A stretch of 44,252 nt of DNA, from NCBI GenBank assembly GCA_947623875.1, contig CANQII010000004.1:1-44252 (forward strand), in the 5' to 3' direction. How positions within the stretch are numbered: position 1 is the stretch's first letter; each line of letters opens with the position of its first letter. Made by a program: the position numbers and the translations under genes. Shown piece by piece: positions 28,846 through 37,304 of the stretch. The notes beneath the pieces are model-generated. The model was given only the letters and a program-made list of their open reading frames with translations, was not told the origin of the DNA and made no database searches. The DNA is from an uncultured Oscillospiraceae bacterium (lineage in GTDB: Bacteria; Bacillota; Clostridia; Oscillospirales; Oscillospiraceae).

Positions 28846-30675
28846 ATGTGTGGAATTGTTGGATTTGTGGGCAGGGAGGAAGCTGCTCCCATTCTATTGG
28901 ACGGCCTGGCGCGGCTGGAGTACCGCGGCTACGACTCCGCCGGTGTGGCGGTTCTGGACGGGCAGAAGCTGCGGGTGGCCAAGGCAAAGGGCCGTCTCCG
29001 GGTACTGGCGGACATGATACAAAACGGCCACGCCATTCACGGCACGGTGGGCATCGGACACACCCGGTGGGCTACCCACGGGGCGCCGTCTGACGTGAAT
29101 GCCCATCCTCAGGTGAGCCGCAGCGGCAAGATCGCTGTGGTGCACAACGGCATCATCGAAAACTACGCCCAGCTGAAGGAGTTCCTCATGGCCCGGGGGG
29201 TGGACTTCGCCTCCGAGACGGACACGGAAGTGGTGGCGCAGCTCATCGAGCACTTCTATGACGGCAACCTGCTGGATGCGGTGGCCAAGGTGCTCCACCG
29301 GATTGAGGGCGCCTATTCCCTGGGAATTGTGTGCGCCGATGAGCCGGATCAGCTCATCGCGGTGCGGAAAGACAGCCCCCTGATCCTGGGTCTGGGGGAT
29401 GGATTCTCCTTCCTGGCGTCCGATGTCACCGCCATCATCAAGCACACCCGGGACGTGATGTACATGGAGGACGGGGAGATCGCCGTTCTCACCCGGGACG
29501 GCATCCACGTCTATGACTCCTTCCTGCAGCCTGTGGAGAAGGCCATCGCCCGTGTGGACTGGGAGATCGATGCGGCCGAAAAGGGCGGATACGAGCACTT
29601 CATGCTGAAAGAGATCATGGAGCAGCCGGACGCCCTGCGGAAAGCCATCTTCCCCCGGATTCGGGACGGGGAAGTGGTGCTGGAGGACTTCGGCCTCACA
29701 GACGAGTACATCCACCAGATGGAGAAGATCTTCATCGTGGCCTGCGGCTCCTCCTATCATGTGGGCATGGTGGGGAAATACAACCTGGAGCAGATGTTGC
29801 GTATCCCCGTAGAGGTGACACTGGCCTCGGAGTTCCGGTATATGGACCCCATCGTCACGGAGCACACCCTGGTGATTGTGATCAGCCAGTCCGGCGAGAC
29901 CTTGGACACCATGGCAGCTTTGCGGGCCGCCAAGGGACTGGGGGCCACCATTCTCTCCATCGTGAACGTGGTGGGCTCCTCCATCGCCCGGGAGTCCGAC
30001 ACGGTGCTGTACACCTGGGCGGGACCCGAGATCGCCGTGGCTACCACCAAGGCCTACTCCACGCAGCTGGCTGTCCTGGACCTGCTGGGCCTCTACTTTG
30101 CCCGCAAACTCGGCACCCTGCCGGAGGAGCGGTACAAGAGCGTGATTCAGGCCCTTCTGCTGCTGCCCTCCCAGATGGAGCAGGTGCTGGAGTCTCAGGC
30201 CAACATCCAGTACCTGGCCTCCCAGTACTTCAACCACGACAGCATCTTCTTCATCGGCCGCAACCTGGACTACGCCCTGGGCCTGGAGGGTTCTTTGAAG
30301 TTGAAGGAGATCTCCTATATCCACTCCGAGGCATACGCCTCCGGCGAGCTGAAGCACGGCACCATCTCCCTCATCGAGGATGGGACCCTGGTGGTAGCCG
30401 TGGCCACCTATGCCCGCCTCTTCGACAAGGCCATGAGCAACGTGGTAGAGGTGAAGAGCCGGGGCGCAGATGTGCTGGCCCTCACCAACGAGGACAACGC
30501 GGAAGCCATGGAGAAGTACGCCAACGGCATCATCACCATCCCCGAGACGGATGAGATGTTGCGCCCCTCCCTGGGGGTGGCGCCGCTGCAGCTGCTGGCT
30601 TATTACATCGCCCTGATGCGGGGCTGCGATATCGACAAGCCCCGGAATCTGGCCAAGTCCGTGACGGTGGAGTGA
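28846..30675 (+). CDS. glmS: Glutamine-fructose-6-phosphate aminotransferase GlmS
   Basis: A 609-residue GlmS that makes glucosamine-6-phosphate from fructose-6-phosphate and glutamine, the entry to cell-wall precursor synthesis. Cys2 of MCGIVGF is the glutaminase nucleophile; RLEYRGYDSAG, GHTRWATHG and HNGIIENY are glutaminase motifs. Two SIS sugar-isomerase domains follow (CGSSYHVG near residue 300, SQSGETLDT, then EISYIHSEAYASGELKHG), and the end DKPRNLAKSVTVE is universal. AGGAGTG precedes the ATG. Only 41 bases separate it from hprK, which leaves no room for the glmS ribozyme found before this gene in many Firmicutes; control must be different here. Confidence 0.97.
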   Translation: MCGIVGFVGREEAAPILLDGLARLEYRGYDSAGVAVLDGQKLRVAKAKGRLRVLADMIQNGHAIHGTVGIGHTRWATHGAPSDVNAHPQVSRSGKIAVVHNGIIENYAQLKEFLMARGVDFASETDTEVVAQLIEHFYDGNLLDAVAKVLHRIEGAYSLGIVCADEPDQLIAVRKDSPLILGLGDGFSFLASDVTAIIKHTRDVMYMEDGEIAVLTRDGIHVYDSFLQPVEKAIARVDWEIDAAEKGGYEHFMLKEIMEQPDALRKAIFPRIRDGEVVLEDFGLTDEYIHQMEKIFIVACGSSYHVGMVGKYNLEQMLRIPVEVTLASEFRYMDPIVTEHTLVIVISQSGETLDTMAALRAAKGLGATILSIVNVVGSSIARESDTVLYTWAGPEIAVATTKAYSTQLAVLDLLGLYFARKLGTLPEERYKSVIQALLLLPSQMEQVLESQANIQYLASQYFNHDSIFFIGRNLDYALGLEGSLKLKEISYIHSEAYASGELKHGTISLIEDGTLVVAVATYARLFDKAMSNVVEVKSRGADVLALTNEDNAEAMEKYANGIITIPETDEMLRPSLGVAPLQLLAYYIALMRGCDIDKPRNLAKSVTVE

Positions 30676-30681
30676 AAAGAA

Positions 30682-30713
30682 GACGGCAAGGCGCCCCGTG
30701 GCGCCTTGCCGTC
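30682..30713. terminator. Hairpin shared by glmS and sigK ends
   Basis: GACGGCAAGGCGCC (30682-30695) and its perfect complement (30700-30713) enclose a CCGT loop. On the minus strand TTCTTTTC follows, so it fits best as the end of the sigK transcript. It also lies six bases after the glmS stop and could act in both directions. Confidence 0.7.
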
Positions 30714-30855
30714 TATCCGGATCTGGGAAAGCTGGTTGGATTGCCAGTCTCCTGGGAAACCGGCATGCTGCCGGGATAGACCAGCCCGCCCGGCTTCTCT
30801 TCCTGCAGTTTCATACCCGCCTGCAGGGAGGCAGGTGGGCAATGCATGGGTGTAC

Positions 30856-31158
30856 TGCCCAAAACCAAGGGGGGAGTGCTGCCCAAAGCCGGCAGGGAAC
30901 CTCATCCAAAAACAGGAGGTATGTGCTGCCCAAGGCCAGGCGGCAGGCACCGTCCAGGACCAGGTTAGAAACCGTCCAAGGGGAGTTCTTAGCCGTCCGA
31001 AACCAGGGGGCACCGCCTTATACCAGGGGTGGGCTCCCTCCAGAGCCAGGCGTTGGCATTGTCCAAGATCATGGCTGGGAACTGTCCAAGACCAGCGTTG
31101 AGAGCCGTCCGAGAGGGAAGCCTGGAGAAAGGCACTGCCCAAGGTCAGGGCTGGGAGC
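30856..31158. repeat. Degenerate tandem repeat (~23 bp) behind sigK
   Basis: About 13 diverged units with a core like TGYCCAAGACCAGG start near 30856, 30880, 30903, 30927, 30951, 30973, 30994, 31014, 31037, 31060, 31083, 31106 and 31136. Spacing is mostly 20-24 bases. The units fill most of the 469-base gap between glmS and sigK and the last reaches the sigK stop. Units vary at many positions, so this is an old array. The long minus-strand frame here (repeating W-S-W-T-V-P) is just its translation. As minus-strand RNA it would form the sigK 3' untranslated region. Confidence 0.7.
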
Positions 31159-31843
31159 CGTCATAGGCGTCCCGCAGCTTCTCCAGGGCCCGCTTCTCGA
31201 TCCGGGACACGTAGCTCCGGGAGATGCCGCACTGGGCGGCGATCTCCCGCTGGGTCCGGGGCGGCTGGTCGTCCAGGCCGTAGCGCATGCGGATGATCTC
31301 CGCCTCCCGGTCTGTGAGGCAGGTGTCCACGCACTTGCGGATCTTGCTGCAGGCCTCCCGGAGGTCCAGGTCGTCCAACATGGTGTCGTCCACTGCCACC
31401 ACGTCCATGAGAGACAGGGAGTCCCCCTCGCTGTCTCCGTTGTCCAACGAGTCTGAGAGGGACACATCCCCCTGGAACTTCCGCTGGGAGCGAAAGTACA
31501 TCAGCACCTCGTTTTCGATGCACCGGCTGGCGTAGGTGGCAAGGCGGATATTCCGGTCCGGCCGGAAGGTGGATACCCCTTTGATGAGGCCGATGGTGCC
31601 GATGGAGATCAGGTCGTCCTGGTCTCCGGTGGCGGTGTAGTACTTCTTTACGATGTGCGCCACGAGACGCAGGTTGTGTTCGATGAGTTTATCCCGGGCT
31701 GCGGTATCGCCCTGGGCCATCCGCTCCAGGCAGTCCTGCTCCTCTTCCCGGGACAGCGCCTTGGGAAAGGAACCGGTATTGCCCGCGAGACGCAGGGAGA
31801 AGAACAGTCCGTTCAGTGCTAGGGTGAGCCATGCTGTCCACAT
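31145..31843 (-). CDS. sigK: RNA polymerase sporulation sigma factor SigK (intact)
   Basis: A 232-residue SigK, the late mother-cell sigma factor that directs coat and cortex maturation and mother-cell lysis. The first ~20 residues (MWTAWLTLALNGLFFSLRL) form the hydrophobic pro-sequence. Sigma region 2 reads NLRLVAHIVKKYY and DDLISIGTIGLIKGVSTF...ATYASRCIENEVLMYFR; region 4 reads TQREIAAQCGISRSYVSRIEKRALEKL. There is no skin element interrupting it. The ATG at 31843 has GGAGG eight bases upstream; the frame continues upstream only as unrelated sequence. A sigma-E-like promoter is visible at 31861-31891. Closely related SigE would lack the adjacent context; the pro-sequence supports SigK. Confidence 0.9.
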   Translation of the reverse strand: MWTAWLTLALNGLFFSLRLAGNTGSFPKALSREEEQDCLERMAQGDTAARDKLIEHNLRLVAHIVKKYYTATGDQDDLISIGTIGLIKGVSTFRPDRNIRLATYASRCIENEVLMYFRSQRKFQGDVSLSDSLDNGDSEGDSLSLMDVVAVDDTMLDDLDLREACSKIRKCVDTCLTDREAEIIRMRYGLDDQPPRTQREIAAQCGISRSYVSRIEKRALEKLRDAYDGSQP

Positions 31844-31860
31844 ATAGACACCTCCAGCGA

Positions 31861-31891
31861 AGTGTATGCGGCTGCGGTTTGTCCCTATTTC
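31861..31891 (-). promoter_or_regulatory. Sigma-E-like promoter of sigK
   Basis: On the minus strand GAAATAGG (31884-31891) is followed after 15 bases by CATACACT (31861-31868), close to the mother-cell sigma-E pattern (-10 CATACA-T). It lies 18 bases before the sigK start. Control of sigK by sigma-E is established in Bacillus and Clostridia; the match here is by eye. Confidence 0.5.
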
Positions 31892-32000
31892 CCGGGACGG
31901 GCTCTTTGCACGCAGAGGATTTCCAAAAGACGGGGAAGAGACAGCAGGATCAACAGGTCCGGTATGGCAGCTGGACAGAGACAATGGGGAGAGAATCGAA

Positions 32001-32831
32001 ATGGCCAGAGTGATCGAGATCACGGATATCCATATGGCGGAACTGGCGCCCTATACCGCACTCACCGAGGCGCAGCTTCGAAACCGGCGGCATCCGGAAC
32101 AGGGGATCTTTCTCGCCGAGAGCGGCAAGGTGATCCAGGTGGCGCTGAATGCCGGACTCACCCCAGTCTCCATGCTGATGGATCATCGGCACCTCCGGGG
32201 ACAGGGCGGACAGCTGGCGGAGCAGTGCGGGGATATCCCGGTGTACACCGGATCAGACGAGCTTCTGAAGGACCTCACCGGATACCAGATCAGCCGGGGC
32301 TTCCTCTGTGCCATGAAGCGGCCGGAGCCGAAGCGCGTGGAAGAGGTCTGTGCGGGAGCCAGTAGAGTGGCAGTTCTCGAGAGCCTCACCGATGCCGCCA
32401 ATCTGGGGGCTGTCTTCCGGTCTGCCGCCGCCCTGGGGATGGATGGGGTATTGCTCAGTCCCAGCTGCTGCGATCCTCTGAACCGCCGCACCGTCCGGGT
32501 GAGCATGGGCACCGTCTTTCAGGTGCCCTGGGCCAGATTGGGGGAGAATGTCTCCCGGTGGCCGGAAGCTGGACTGGAGCGGCTCCGCAACCTGGGATTT
32601 CGCACCGCTGCCCTTGCCCTCACAGATCAGGCGGTCTCCATCGAGGATCCCGCTCTCATGGCAGAGCCGAAGCTGGCGATTCTCTTGGGCACGGAAGGGG
32701 ACGGCTTGATGCCGGCCACGGTGGACGCCGCAGACTATGTGGTGCAGATTCCCATGGCCCACGGGGTGGATTCCCTGAATGTGGCCGCCGCAGCGGCGGT
32801 GGCCTTCTGGCAGCTGCGGAGGAGATTGTAG
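32001..32831 (+). CDS. SpoU-family RNA 2'-O-methyltransferase
   Basis: A 276-residue TrmH/SpoU methyltransferase. The N-terminal substrate-binding part (~1-110) is followed by a SPOUT knot domain with LTDAANLGAVFRSAAALGMD (motif 1: N-x-G-x-x-x-R), ILLGTEGDGL (motif 2) and IPMAHGVDSLNVAAAAAV (motif 3). The family methylates ribose 2'-OH in rRNA or tRNA; the exact target cannot be read here, and the usual rlmB/trmL genes have the same motifs. The ATG at 32001 has GGGGAGAG upstream; the longer frame from 31866 overlaps the sigK promoter on the other strand and lacks a site. Confidence 0.88.
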   Translation: MARVIEITDIHMAELAPYTALTEAQLRNRRHPEQGIFLAESGKVIQVALNAGLTPVSMLMDHRHLRGQGGQLAEQCGDIPVYTGSDELLKDLTGYQISRGFLCAMKRPEPKRVEEVCAGASRVAVLESLTDAANLGAVFRSAAALGMDGVLLSPSCCDPLNRRTVRVSMGTVFQVPWARLGENVSRWPEAGLERLRNLGFRTAALALTDQAVSIEDPALMAEPKLAILLGTEGDGLMPATVDAADYVVQIPMAHGVDSLNVAAAAAVAFWQLRRRL

Positions 32832-32967
32832 GGCAGAGAACGAGAGACTGTATCCGCCGGCAGACATTGCAGACCCCTGAAGAAACCTTGGCAGCCCCGC
32901 CGCAGCTCAGGTGTGGACTCTTCAAGCAGAGTATAACAGAATTTACTTTTTGTTTACTGATTTGGGG

Positions 32968-32996
32968 TTGCACTTGTACGGCGGATGTGGTAATTT
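32968..32996 (+). promoter_or_regulatory. Candidate promoter of the CapA-like gene
   Basis: TTGCAC (32968-32973) and TAATTT (32991-32996) are 17 bases apart, about 158 bases before the start codon at 33154. Apart from this, the 322-base gap 32832-33153 holds nothing recognised. Confidence 0.4.
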
Positions 32997-33153
32997 TCGG
33001 GTATCGCAGGTCGATCCGCGCCGATTTCTGCTGAAGTATGGCAGAACGTGCGGTATCTTGCACGGGAATTTCTTGTGCTGCACGGTTCGGATGGGCCTGC
33101 CTGCAGAAACCGGCGAGAGAAAGAGCATGCTGGTCTCAGGAGGATATAGAGAG

Positions 33154-34275
33154 ATGCGCATTCAGATACTACTGGCCATTTGCTTGGCATTGGTGCTGCT
33201 TCTGGCAGCCTGCGGGGAGCCGGCCGAGGTCGAGACGCCGGAGCCTACCCCCACGCCCACGGAATCCATACCGGATCCCACCCCAACCCCTACCCCTACC
33301 TACTACAGCGATGTCATCACACGGGATTCCTACGTGAAGAAGTCCGGGAAGACGGAAGGAACCTCCAGCGTCACCCTCACCATTCTGGGGGACTGCGCCA
33401 TCGGCACCAACATCAACACCGAAGGGGGCTTCAACGCCACGGTTGCCGAGACAGAGAACCGGTACTTCCTCTCCGGTGTGTATGAGGTAACCTCCCAGGA
33501 CGACTTCACCATCTGCAACGTGGAGACCACCCTCTCAGACAGAGCCTTGGACCCGGTGTACAAGGACTACGAGCCGGCATACTGGTTCAAGGGGCCTGCC
33601 GCCAACGCCATGATCCTCACCGAGGGCAGTGTAGAGGCGTGCAGCGTCTCCAACAACCACACCGGGGACTACGGAGATGAGGGATACGAAGACACCCAGC
33701 AGGCTCTCCGGAATGCGGCGATGCTGGTGGGGTCCCATGAAGAGACCGTGTACCTGGAGAAAGACGGGTTCCGGATCGCGCTGATCTGTGATGGTCTCTG
33801 GAGCATCTACCAGGCGGACTACATCATAGACCGGGTGAAGGCGGCCAGCGAGCAATCCGATTTCCAGATCATCTACTTTCACGGCGGCACGGAGTTCACC
33901 TACGAGCCGGACGATTGGAAAGTGGAGGCCTGCCACCGGATCGCAGACGCCGGGGCAGATCTCATCATCGGCAATCACCCCCATGTGCTGCAGCCCCATG
34001 AGGTATACAACGATGTGCCCATCGTGTACTCCATGAGCAACTTCCTGATAGGCACTTTCACCACCTGCGACAAGCCCACCGCCATCTGGCAGGTCCAGAT
34101 CGACTTCGAGATCGGCAGCAACAAGATCACCAACTTCATGGAGTGGCTCACGCCCTGCTACGTGTACAGCGGCATCCTCAACGACTACCGCCCTGTGATC
34201 ATCACAGACCGGAATGCCGAGCAGCAGGTGCTGGACTTCATGTACGGCAGGGCAGACAACCCCAACCTGCAATAG
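33154..34275 (+). CDS. CapA-like lipoprotein (poly-gamma-glutamate synthesis type metallophosphatase domain)
   Basis: A 373-residue lipoprotein. The signal peptide MRIQILLAICLALVLLLAAC ends in a lipobox with the lipidated Cys20. A Pro/Thr-rich linker follows (TPEPTPTPTESIPDPTPTPT), then a CapA/PGA_cap domain of calcineurin-like fold: TILGDCAIGTN, CNVETTLSD, VSNNHTGDYGDEG, YFHGGTEF and IIGNHPHVLQP. The D, N-E, N-N-H and G-N-H-P-H positions are the expected metal or active-site residues. Relatives take part in poly-gamma-glutamate capsule or cell-wall polymer metabolism; the substrate is unknown here. AGGAGG lies nine bases before the ATG at 33154. Lgt, elsewhere in the window, would anchor it. 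Confidence 0.88.
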   Translation: MRIQILLAICLALVLLLAACGEPAEVETPEPTPTPTESIPDPTPTPTPTYYSDVITRDSYVKKSGKTEGTSSVTLTILGDCAIGTNINTEGGFNATVAETENRYFLSGVYEVTSQDDFTICNVETTLSDRALDPVYKDYEPAYWFKGPAANAMILTEGSVEACSVSNNHTGDYGDEGYEDTQQALRNAAMLVGSHEETVYLEKDGFRIALICDGLWSIYQADYIIDRVKAASEQSDFQIIYFHGGTEFTYEPDDWKVEACHRIADAGADLIIGNHPHVLQPHEVYNDVPIVYSMSNFLIGTFTTCDKPTAIWQVQIDFEIGSNKITNFMEWLTPCYVYSGILNDYRPVIITDRNAEQQVLDFMYGRADNPNLQ

Positions 34276-34315
34276 GACAAAGACGCGATAAATCAGACAA
34301 GAAAGATATCCGGCA

Positions 34316-34342
34316 GCAGGCAGATCTGAGGGATCTGCCTGC
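34316..34342 (+). terminator. Hairpin after the CapA-like gene
   Basis: GCAGGCAGATC (34316-34326) and GATCTGCCTGC (34332-34342) form a perfect 11-bp stem with a five-base loop, 41 bases past the stop. No T-run follows. Its arms closely resemble those of the terminator at 35561-35593. Confidence 0.5.
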
Positions 34343-34474
34343 GGGCGGGAAATGCAGTTTCAGCCGGCTTTGAGCTGGCGGCGGACGGGATTCGCAGGGG
34401 ACGCGCTGCACCTGTCCGGAAAACCCATTGGACTGCTGCATGGGAAGCAGGGAAAAGCAAGGAGAACGTACCAA

Positions 34475-35467
34475 ATGAGCGAGAAGAAAGCCGGCACCGG
34501 CGGGGAGCGCTATGTCCCGTACGCTGAGCGCACCGGCAATGAGAGCATCGTCTACTTTACCCGGGATCTCTCTCCTGAGGGGATCGCCAAGGTCTATCGG
34601 CAGGTATCGGAGCACATCGGCGGCAAGGTGGCCATCAAGCTGCACACCGGGGAGCCCCACGGACCCAACATCATTCCGCCGTCCTGGGTGAAGCAGTTCA
34701 TGGAGAGCGAATTGCCGGACGCCACCATCATCGAGACCAACACCTTCTACGGCGGGGATCGGTCCACCACCGAGCGGCACCGCCAGACCCTGGCAATCAA
34801 CGGCTGGACAGCTTTCACCACCGTGGACATCACTGATGAGCACGGCACCGTGATGCTGCCGGTGCATGGCGGCAAGTGGTTCACCGAGATGTCTGTGGGC
34901 GCCTCTCTACCCTCCTATGATAGCCTTGTGGTGCTCACCCACTTCAAGGGCCATCTGATGGGCGGCTTCGGCGGCTCCAACAAAAACATCGGCATCGGCT
35001 GCGCAGACGGCAAAATCGGCAAAGGCATGGTCCACGGCAAGGACAGCATCGGCTGGGGCGCCAGTGAGGAGGAGCTGATGGAGCACATCTGCGAGTCCAC
35101 CAAGAGCGTGCTGGACTACTTTGGGGACAAGGCGGTGTTCATCAACGTCCTTCGGAACATGTCCGTCTCTTGCGACTGCGAGGGTGTGGACGCCATGCCG
35201 GTGACCACACCCAACGTGGGGATTCTCGCCAGTGTGGACATCCTGGCGGCAGACCAGGCCAGTGTGGATATGATCCACGCCATGAAGCCGGAAGACAATC
35301 ACGACCTTGTGGAGCGGATGCAGAGCCGGCACGGCTATCGGCAGCTCACCTATATGAAAGAGCTTGGCATGGGCAACGACAGATACGTCCTCATCGATCT
35401 GGACAACAACGGCCAGCGCATCGACGCCGCCCAGGCGGTGACCGGGGTGGTGCCATTCCAGGGCTGA
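34475..35467 (+). CDS. DUF362 domain protein
   Basis: A 330-residue DUF362 protein, a family of uncertain function, often linked to iron-sulfur proteins in anaerobes. Visible blocks: VAIKLHTGEPHGPN, IIETNTFYGGDRSTTERHRQ, LVVLTHFKGHLMGGFGGSNKNIG (kept here in shorter form: THFKGHLMGGFGG) and IGCADGKIGKG. No CxxCxxC ferredoxin motif is present, although longer DUF362 proteins carry one. The ATG at 34475 has AAGGAGA ten bases upstream. It is followed by a clear terminator. No neighbour explains its role. Confidence 0.85.
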   Translation: MSEKKAGTGGERYVPYAERTGNESIVYFTRDLSPEGIAKVYRQVSEHIGGKVAIKLHTGEPHGPNIIPPSWVKQFMESELPDATIIETNTFYGGDRSTTERHRQTLAINGWTAFTTVDITDEHGTVMLPVHGGKWFTEMSVGASLPSYDSLVVLTHFKGHLMGGFGGSNKNIGIGCADGKIGKGMVHGKDSIGWGASEEELMEHICESTKSVLDYFGDKAVFINVLRNMSVSCDCEGVDAMPVTTPNVGILASVDILAADQASVDMIHAMKPEDNHDLVERMQSRHGYRQLTYMKELGMGNDRYVLIDLDNNGQRIDAAQAVTGVVPFQG

Positions 35468-35560
35468 GGACCAGGTCCTTTCCCTTCTCAGATCGTGAAT
35501 CCGGCAGGAAATTGGACGCGCAGATCTAGGCTGAGCAACAACATATCACGGCATAAGGAA

Positions 35561-35593
35561 GCAGGCAGGATCGGACGATCCTGCCTGCTTTTC
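35561..35593 (+). terminator. Terminator of the DUF362 gene
   Basis: GCAGGCAGGATC (35561-35572) and GATCCTGCCTGC (35577-35588) form a perfect 12-bp stem with a GGAC loop followed by TTTTC. It stands between the convergent DUF362 and ABC exporter genes. Confidence 0.8.
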
Positions 35594-35639
35594 AAGTGCC
35601 TGTGTCAGCTTTCCTGGACTGATCTTGGGGTTTCAACGA

Positions 35640-37304
35640 TCAACCGTGGAAGTGCGAGTCATACCGGGGACGATCCTGTGTGTTCTCCAGGGACAGGGCT
35701 TGAATGTCCAGTTTTCCCTGGGGATCCAGCTGCTCCAGCCCCGCATGGGACACCAGCAGGATCGGCTTTTGCTGTACAGTGAGAAAGCTTGTCAGGGACT
35801 GTGTTCCCTGGCTGTCCAGGTGATTCAGTGGCTCATCCAGGACCAGAATGGGGGCATCCTGAAAGAGGGTTCTGGCCAGGGTGAGCTTCTTCCGCTCTCC
35901 CGGGGAAAGATTGCCGCCGGCCTCGGATACGGGATAGTCCAAGGGCTTGTTGAAGCCGCTGTCCCGGAGAAACGCTGCAGCATCTGGGAGCTTCTCTGGT
36001 GGGAGAAACAGGTTGTCTTGTACGGTGCCGGAGAAGACCGGGGCATCCTGCGCCAGAAGAGCCACGCTGGCCCGCAGGTCTCCCAGAGTGAGCGGGGTGC
36101 CGTTCTCATCCTGGACCATACCGCTATCTGGCGGGCGCAATCCTGCCAATAGGCTCAGCAGTGTGGACTTTCCGCAGCCGTTGGGGCCGGTGATATGGGT
36201 GATGCCCTGGAGTGGAATGGTGCAGTTGAGATCCTGAAATACCGGCTTAGACGGTGTCTCCGCTGTCTGCGGCCAGGTGAAGGAGAGGTGCTGGATGCGG
36301 AGTTCTCTGGGAGTGCGGACGTTACCTGGCTGCTCCGGGTCTTCGTAGAGAAACACCAGCTTGTCCCGGACCACCGGCTCCTCCTGCCGCTGGAGTACCA
36401 GTCCCTCTGCATAGCGGTAGAAGGTGGTTACAGTGGGGAGGATGAGAAAGCCTGCCAGCAGCATGCCCATCTCCAGAGTACCGGCTGCCATCCGGATGGC
36501 CCCTACGGCGAAGATCCCCAGGGGAATCCCATAGGTGCAGAGGTACTGGAACATGGCATCTGCGCCGTCTAGACTGTCCTGCCGGGTGCCGGTCTCGGCA
36601 GAATAGGTCTCATACTGCCGGTGCATCCGCCGGATGTGGGCCTTGCCGATGCCAAAGCCCCGGAGAAAGTCTCGGCTTCGGAAAAGGGAATACTCCATCT
36701 GCTCCCGGGTCTCCTCATACCGGCGCCGGGCGGCCTTCTGGGCCGCCTTGGCCTTGGCGTTCCAGCCGGCCCGCACCAGCGGGACGGCTGCCAGAAGGAG
36801 TATGGTGCCGAGAAAGAGAAGGTCCGTCTGGCGCAGGGCGAAGAAGACTGCCATAAGGACGCAGTAGATGGCCATGGTACAGGGCCGGGTGTACTTCTTC
36901 ATGAGCAGGAAGTAGTAGTCCGTGCTGTCCACATCAATGCGCTGCACCAGTGCTGCGGTGTCCAGAGACTGGGCGGTCTTCAATGGCAGGTGCAGGAACT
37001 TCCCATACAGGAAGTTGCCATAGGCAAAGCCCAGGCGGGTGAGCAGCCGGTTCTCCCAGAGGCACACCAGGGGCTGGACAAAGACGTTCAGAAGGAAGGC
37101 CAGGACAAAGAGGACAAAGCGGCTCTGAATCTGGCTGATATCCAGCTGCAGCAGGGCATCTGCCATGTCTCCGATCATCCAGGAGGACACCGCCGGCAAG
37201 GTGAGGGCCAGCATCTCCCCGATGAAGTGGAGCAGAAAGCAGGGGAGCATCAGCCGGACACAGTCCCCCTCGATCTGGCGGTTCACGCTTTTGGGGTCTC
37301 TCAT
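35640..37304 (-). CDS. ABC exporter half-transporter, second subunit
   Basis: A 554-residue half-transporter with an N-terminal membrane domain of about six helices (residues ~15-290) and a C-terminal ATPase. Walker A is GPNGCGKST, the signature region reads LSPGERKKL rather than LSGGQ, Walker B is LVLDEPLNHLD and the switch His lies in LLVSHA. The ATG at 37304 overlaps the stop of the partner gene (ATGA), so the two are coupled and should form a heterodimer exporting a drug, lipid or peptide. The frame extends upstream as a shadow of the partner. Exporters of this size (~550) are typical. Substrate unknown; the divergent XRE-type regulator is a candidate controller. Confidence 0.9.
   Translation of the reverse strand: MRDPKSVNRQIEGDCVRLMLPCFLLHFIGEMLALTLPAVSSWMIGDMADALLQLDISQIQSRFVLFVLAFLLNVFVQPLVCLWENRLLTRLGFAYGNFLYGKFLHLPLKTAQSLDTAALVQRIDVDSTDYYFLLMKKYTRPCTMAIYCVLMAVFFALRQTDLLFLGTILLLAAVPLVRAGWNAKAKAAQKAARRRYEETREQMEYSLFRSRDFLRGFGIGKAHIRRMHRQYETYSAETGTRQDSLDGADAMFQYLCTYGIPLGIFAVGAIRMAAGTLEMGMLLAGFLILPTVTTFYRYAEGLVLQRQEEPVVRDKLVFLYEDPEQPGNVRTPRELRIQHLSFTWPQTAETPSKPVFQDLNCTIPLQGITHITGPNGCGKSTLLSLLAGLRPPDSGMVQDENGTPLTLGDLRASVALLAQDAPVFSGTVQDNLFLPPEKLPDAAAFLRDSGFNKPLDYPVSEAGGNLSPGERKKLTLARTLFQDAPILVLDEPLNHLDSQGTQSLTSFLTVQQKPILLVSHAGLEQLDPQGKLDIQALSLENTQDRPRYDSHFHG

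Noticed and set aside
30603-31142. Minus-strand 179-codon frame with repeated W-S-W-T-V-P
   Set aside because: It is the translation of the degenerate tandem repeat and runs into the antisense of glmS; no start site.
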